DNA from: Geobacteraceae bacterium
GTDB lineage: Bacteria > Desulfobacterota > Desulfuromonadia > Geobacterales > Pseudopelobacteraceae
Assembly: GCA_016720395.1 (NCBI GenBank)
Contig: JADKKR010000008.1
Location: 124,001-188,000, forward strand
Length of the DNA: 64,000 nt
Direction of reading: 5' to 3'
In this document: one piece after another, positions 60,843 to 64,000 of the stretch
Layout: every line of letters starts with the position of its first letter
Numbering within the stretch: position 1 is the first letter of the stretch
The notes under the pieces: generated by a model
The model's database searches: none
Seen by the model: the letters and a program-made list of their open reading frames with translations, nothing else
What the model was told of the DNA's origin: nothing
Made by a program: the position numbers and the translations under genes

Positions 60843-63029
60843 ATGAAGCTGACCGAAGAACAGGCCCGCAGGTTGATCCCCTCCATCGTCGAAGCAACCG
60901 GCCTCAGGCCCTTCCAGGTGGAACATACCGTCGGACTGCTGCAGGAAGGGGCCACCGTCCCCTTTATCGCCCGCTACCGTAAGGAACAGACCGGAGAACT
61001 GGACGAGGTCAGGATCCGCGAGGTAGAGGAACAGTTCACCTACTTCAGCGAACTGGAAGAGCGCAAGGTTACGGTGCTCAAATCCATCGAGGAGCAGGGC
61101 AAACTTACCGCCGATCTACGCCGGCGCATCGAGGCCACGCGCCGGAAGACTGAACTGGAAGACCTGTACCTGCCCTATAAACCCAAACGCCGGACCAAGG
61201 CGACGATTGCCCGGGAGCGGGGGCTGGAGCCGCTGGCGGATATCATTGCCGCCCAGGAGCTGACCACCGGTGCTGTGGAGGATGCGGCCGGACCCTTTGT
61301 CAATCCTGACAAAGAGGTCCCCGATGTGACAGCGGCACTGGAGGGAGCCGGGCACATCCTGGCCGAACGCCTTTCTGACGATGCCGATGCCCGTTCCATG
61401 GTGCGGCGGCTGACCAGGGAACAGGGCGTTTTTGTCTCGCGGGTGACGCCGGACTTCAGGGAACAGGTCACCAAGTTCGAGATGTACTATGACTACCGGG
61501 AGCCGCTCACTTCGGTCCCGTCACACCGCATGCTGGCCATGCGCCGCGGAGAGAAGGAGGAGGTGCTCTCGCTGTCGGTCTCTGCACCGGTGGAGCAGCT
61601 GCTGGCTGGATTGAAGTCGCGTCTGCTGCTGCGGGAGAGCATCTTCACCGCGCTCCTCGAACGGGTGGCGGAGGATGCCTACAAACGGCTGATCGCCCCG
61701 TCCATTGAGGTGGAACTGCGACTGGAGAGCAAGGACCGTGCTGACGAAGCGGCCATCACGGTTTTTGCACGCAACCTGCGAGACCTTCTTTTGGCACCGC
61801 CGGCAGGAGGAAAGCGGGTGCTGGGCATCGATCCCGGCTTCCGCACCGGTTCCAAGCTGGCAGCGGTGGACGGGACCGGCCGGTTCCTGGAGCATGTGAC
61901 GATCTACCCGCATATCGGCGAGGCCCGTGTCCCGCAGGCCCGCCGGGAACTGCTGCGTCTGGTGGAGAGCCACGCGCTGGAGATGATCGCCGTCGGCAAT
62001 GGTACCGCCGGCCGCGAGATGGAGATCTTTGCCAGGGAGACACTGGCCGGCTCAGGGAAAACTCTGCCGGTGGTGTCGGTCAGCGAGGCCGGGGCCAGCG
62101 TCTACTCGGCCTCGGATATGGCCCGCGAGGAGTTTTCCGAACTGGACCTGACCGTGCGTGGCGCCATCTCCATCGCACGCAGGCTGCAGGACCCGCTGGG
62201 GGAGCTGGTCAAGGTCGATCCCAAGAGCATCGGCGTCGGACAGTATCAGCATGACGTCAATCAGGCCATGCTGAAGAAGTCTCTGGACAGCGTGGTCGAA
62301 TCATGCGTCAACTACGTGGGAGTGGACCTGAATACCGCGTCCTGGGCCCTGCTGGCCTATGTCTCCGGTGTCGGTCCGGCCCTGGCCAGGGCCATCACGC
62401 GTTACCGCGATGAAAACGGTTCCTTCCCCTCCCGCACGGCGCTCCTCAAGGTTCCGCGTTTCGGGGCCAGGGCCTTCGAGCAGGCCGCAGGATTTCTGCG
62501 CATCCGGGACGGCAGGTATCCACTGGACAACTCGTCCGTACATCCTGAGCGATACCGCCTGGTGGAGGCCATGGCCACCGATCTGGGCGTCACACTGTCG
62601 CATCTGGTCGCTGATCCGCTCCTGGTGGACAGGATCGAGCTGAATCGCTATCTATCCGACACGGTCGGCCTGCCTACGCTGTCGGATATCATCCAGGAAT
62701 TGAAGAAGCCGGGGCGCGACCCGCGCAGCCGGTTCCAGACCGCTGCCTTCCGGGACGATATCCGCGAGATGGGCGATCTGCAGGAGGGGATGATCCTGCA
62801 GGGGGCCGTGACCAATGTGACCGCTTTCGGGGCGTTTGTGGATATAGGGGTCCATCAGGACGGTCTGGTGCATATCAGCCACCTGGCCGATCGCTATGTA
62901 AAGGACCCGTCCGACGCCGTCAAGGCCGGTCAGGTGGTCAAGGTGAAGGTGCTGTCAGTCGACCTGCAGCGCAAGCGGATCGCGCTCTCCATCAAAGAGG
63001 CGCAGCAGGGCGGAATTCAAGTGAAGTGA
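60843..63029 (+). CDS. tex: Tex family transcription accessory protein
   Basis: RNA/DNA-binding factor. Tex N-terminal helices (GATVPFIARYRKEQTGELDE), a YqgF-like RNase H fold (LGIDPGFRTGSKLAAV), helix-hairpin-helix (VSGVGPALARAI) and a C-terminal S1 domain (MILQGAVTNVTAFGAFVDIG). 728 aa from ATG 60843 with GGAG six bases upstream; an ATG 11 codons earlier (60810) also has GGGAGG and cannot be excluded. Confidence 0.95.
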   Translation: MKLTEEQARRLIPSIVEATGLRPFQVEHTVGLLQEGATVPFIARYRKEQTGELDEVRIREVEEQFTYFSELEERKVTVLKSIEEQGKLTADLRRRIEATRRKTELEDLYLPYKPKRRTKATIARERGLEPLADIIAAQELTTGAVEDAAGPFVNPDKEVPDVTAALEGAGHILAERLSDDADARSMVRRLTREQGVFVSRVTPDFREQVTKFEMYYDYREPLTSVPSHRMLAMRRGEKEEVLSLSVSAPVEQLLAGLKSRLLLRESIFTALLERVAEDAYKRLIAPSIEVELRLESKDRADEAAITVFARNLRDLLLAPPAGGKRVLGIDPGFRTGSKLAAVDGTGRFLEHVTIYPHIGEARVPQARRELLRLVESHALEMIAVGNGTAGREMEIFARETLAGSGKTLPVVSVSEAGASVYSASDMAREEFSELDLTVRGAISIARRLQDPLGELVKVDPKSIGVGQYQHDVNQAMLKKSLDSVVESCVNYVGVDLNTASWALLAYVSGVGPALARAITRYRDENGSFPSRTALLKVPRFGARAFEQAAGFLRIRDGRYPLDNSSVHPERYRLVEAMATDLGVTLSHLVADPLLVDRIELNRYLSDTVGLPTLSDIIQELKKPGRDPRSRFQTAAFRDDIREMGDLQEGMILQGAVTNVTAFGAFVDIGVHQDGLVHISHLADRYVKDPSDAVKAGQVVKVKVLSVDLQRKRIALSIKEAQQGGIQVK

Positions 63030-63046
63030 GTAATCAATTTTTGAAT

Positions 63047-63167
63047 AACACAGAGCAACTGAGCAACGGAGAAATCAGAAGATTACCGCACATACTACGG
63101 GTAACCTGATAGCAGAAATAAAATCTGATTCTCCATGCTTTTGGGTTTACTCCGTTGCTCTGTGTTT
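63047..63167. repeat. Palindromic intergenic repeat, copy 7
   Basis: Left arm AACACAGAGCAACTGAGCAA (63047-63066) and right arm CTCCGTTGCTCTGTGTTT (63149-63166). The arms use a GCAAC/GTTGC variant also seen in copy 2. It lies between tex and the next gene. Confidence 0.85.
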
Positions 63168-63234
63168 CACGTTTCCGGTTTTGGTTTCTTAGACAGTGTC
63201 TGGAAAATAAAAAAGAGTTCAGGAGTATCCGGTA

Positions 63235-63726
63235 ATGGAAGAAAAGCATGACAGCAGCAAGATCTGGAGGCTGGCGGCCGATTCAACCGGCGGCAGGCTG
63301 GCCGGCCGTACGCCCGGCAGCGAAAAGCCGGTCACGGAGGATGCGTCACCCGAGGTTGCGCGGGAGAATATCGTCAAGGAAATGATGAGGATTTTCGATG
63401 GTCTGCTGGGGTGCTCGGCAAAGCGTACCGGGGTAAGTCTCGCCTTCATGCATGCCACGAAATCCCGGCCGGAAAAGGTACCAGCGCAGGTTGGAACAGG
63501 ATATCTACCGGCTGGTAAAGGCCTTGTCGAGACCGGCTCCCCCAACACCGGTTTCGCCCTCAATGTGCTGTTCAATAACGGCACCTATTATTACAACAAG
63601 GCTCAGGTCCCGGTGTCGTTCGGTGCCTTTCTCACGTCACTGGTGGAGTTTCTGGAAGGGCATGACTGCCTGAACATCTGTCCCGATGAGATGACCAGAC
63701 TGCGGTCACTGCTCGAACGGGGATAG
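63235..63726 (+). CDS. Uncharacterised protein
   Basis: 163 aa with no signal peptide and no family I recognise. The N-terminal 45 residues look disordered; the rest is mixed (ENIVKEMMRIFDGLL; ALNVLFNNGTYYYNKAQVPVSFGAFLTSLVEFLEG). AGGAG precedes the ATG. Two late Cys (HDCLNICP). It follows tex behind a repeat. Confidence 0.65.
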   Translation: MEEKHDSSKIWRLAADSTGGRLAGRTPGSEKPVTEDASPEVARENIVKEMMRIFDGLLGCSAKRTGVSLAFMHATKSRPEKVPAQVGTGYLPAGKGLVETGSPNTGFALNVLFNNGTYYYNKAQVPVSFGAFLTSLVEFLEGHDCLNICPDEMTRLRSLLERG

Positions 63727-63764
63727 CAGGAGAGCATCTTCTGTGCAGCAGGGGTGCCCCTCGT

Positions 63765-64000
63765 TCATGAGGCGTGTTTTCCGGTCTTTTTCGATGGTTT
63801 CAGTTGACCCACGAAAACGGCGTGCCGGAGACCGCCCCGTCCGGGCCGTTCGGTGGTCACCGTGAAGCCGGCACTCCGCAGGCGTTTGTCGAAGGCCTCG
63901 TCATAATTCTCTCCCCACACCGCCACTATTCCGCAGGGCCTGAGTGCGGCCCGCATATTCTCCAGGGCCCGGCTGCCGTAGAGCGGGTCATCGCTGTGGT
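63765..64000 (-). CDS. Spermidine synthase-like/class I methyltransferase, C-terminal part
   Basis: The frame is open to the window edge, so the N-terminus is missing. The visible 78 residues (DPLYGSRALENMRAALRPCGIVAVWGENYDEAFDKRLRSAGF) match the last part of spermidine synthase-type or SAM methyltransferase folds. The substrate is not readable from this piece. Confidence 0.7.
   Translation of the reverse strand, partial: HSDDPLYGSRALENMRAALRPCGIVAVWGENYDEAFDKRLRSAGFTVTTERPGRGGLRHAVFVGQLKPSKKTGKHAS

Noticed and set aside
60616..60897. N-terminal extension of the FIST gene with a hydrophobic stretch
   Set aside because: It reads through AT-rich promoter DNA and the divergent tex start; GTG 60615 with GGAGGGG is better.

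Overview
The window looks like a chromosome segment from an anaerobic, Gram-negative bacterium of the Geobacter/Pelobacter group (Desulfuromonadia). This is inferred from gene content, not a database match: a flavin-based FlxABCD-HdrABC electron-transfer cluster, many PAS/GGDEF/EAL and hybrid histidine kinases, a c-type heme sensor, a monoheme cytochrome, selA with a selenoprotein gene, and exported redox-repair enzymes. The coding sequence is GC-rich, with a few AT-richer patches.

Layout. 1-7.7 kb (+): the 3' part of recQ, a PAS-GGDEF cyclase, purQ, purF, pyrE, tlyA, a HIT protein and a small DUF4124 exported protein. 7.8-9.9 kb (-): a CorA-type Mg transporter behind a Mg-sensing M-box riboswitch with its own terminator. 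10-14.9 kb: smpB and ssrA (tmRNA), then a scarred zone with a serine-recombinase remnant, an IS256-like end, a hybrid kinase and a small zinc-ribbon protein. 14.9-25.1 kb: an unusual radical SAM protein, an MshEN-domain protein, galE, a TIM-barrel isomerase and a K+ channel (-), then a GntR regulator, selA, ispD, a REC-kinase and a DsbC/G-like thiol protein (+). 25.1-28.5 kb (-): a large hybrid kinase. 28.7-36.3 kb (-): hdrC-hdrB-hdrA-flxD and three more flx genes, with copies of one imperfect palindrome in most of the gaps. 36.6-43.4 kb: YkgJ protein (-), polysaccharide deacetylase, glutamine amidotransferase, S4 protein, hemE, VOC, cupin, SH3-like protein, tcdA, a ferritin-like protein and a cytochrome (all +). 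43.5-52.6 kb (-): a heme-c GGDEF/EAL receptor with a PhnD-like binding protein, the arsS cluster (arsS, AhpD-like, TVP38, MerA-like, msrB, msrA) and a ferritin-like protein. 52.8-64 kb: rsgA, cyclophilin (-), exported peroxiredoxin, Ig-like lipoprotein, beta-barrel protein, coiled-coil protein (-), a FIST-plus-kinase pair (-), tex, an unknown protein and a truncated methyltransferase-like gene (-).

Main discoveries. (1) The arsS gene reads through an in-frame TGA at the place of the conserved C-terminal Cys, with a SECIS-like hairpin behind it; selA lies in the same window. (2) An M-box riboswitch lies upstream of a CorA homologue whose GMN signature is GMS. (3) A dispersed 120-160 bp palindrome family (seven copies) is concentrated between the genes of the flx-hdr operon. 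(4) The flxA-like gene has no usable start codon in frame, which suggests a start-proximal frameshift. (5) A GGDEF/EAL receptor carries a periplasmic CXXCH heme motif beside an orphan PhnD-like protein. (6) A 12-base motif is identical in the GntR promoter and upstream of a ferritin-like gene.
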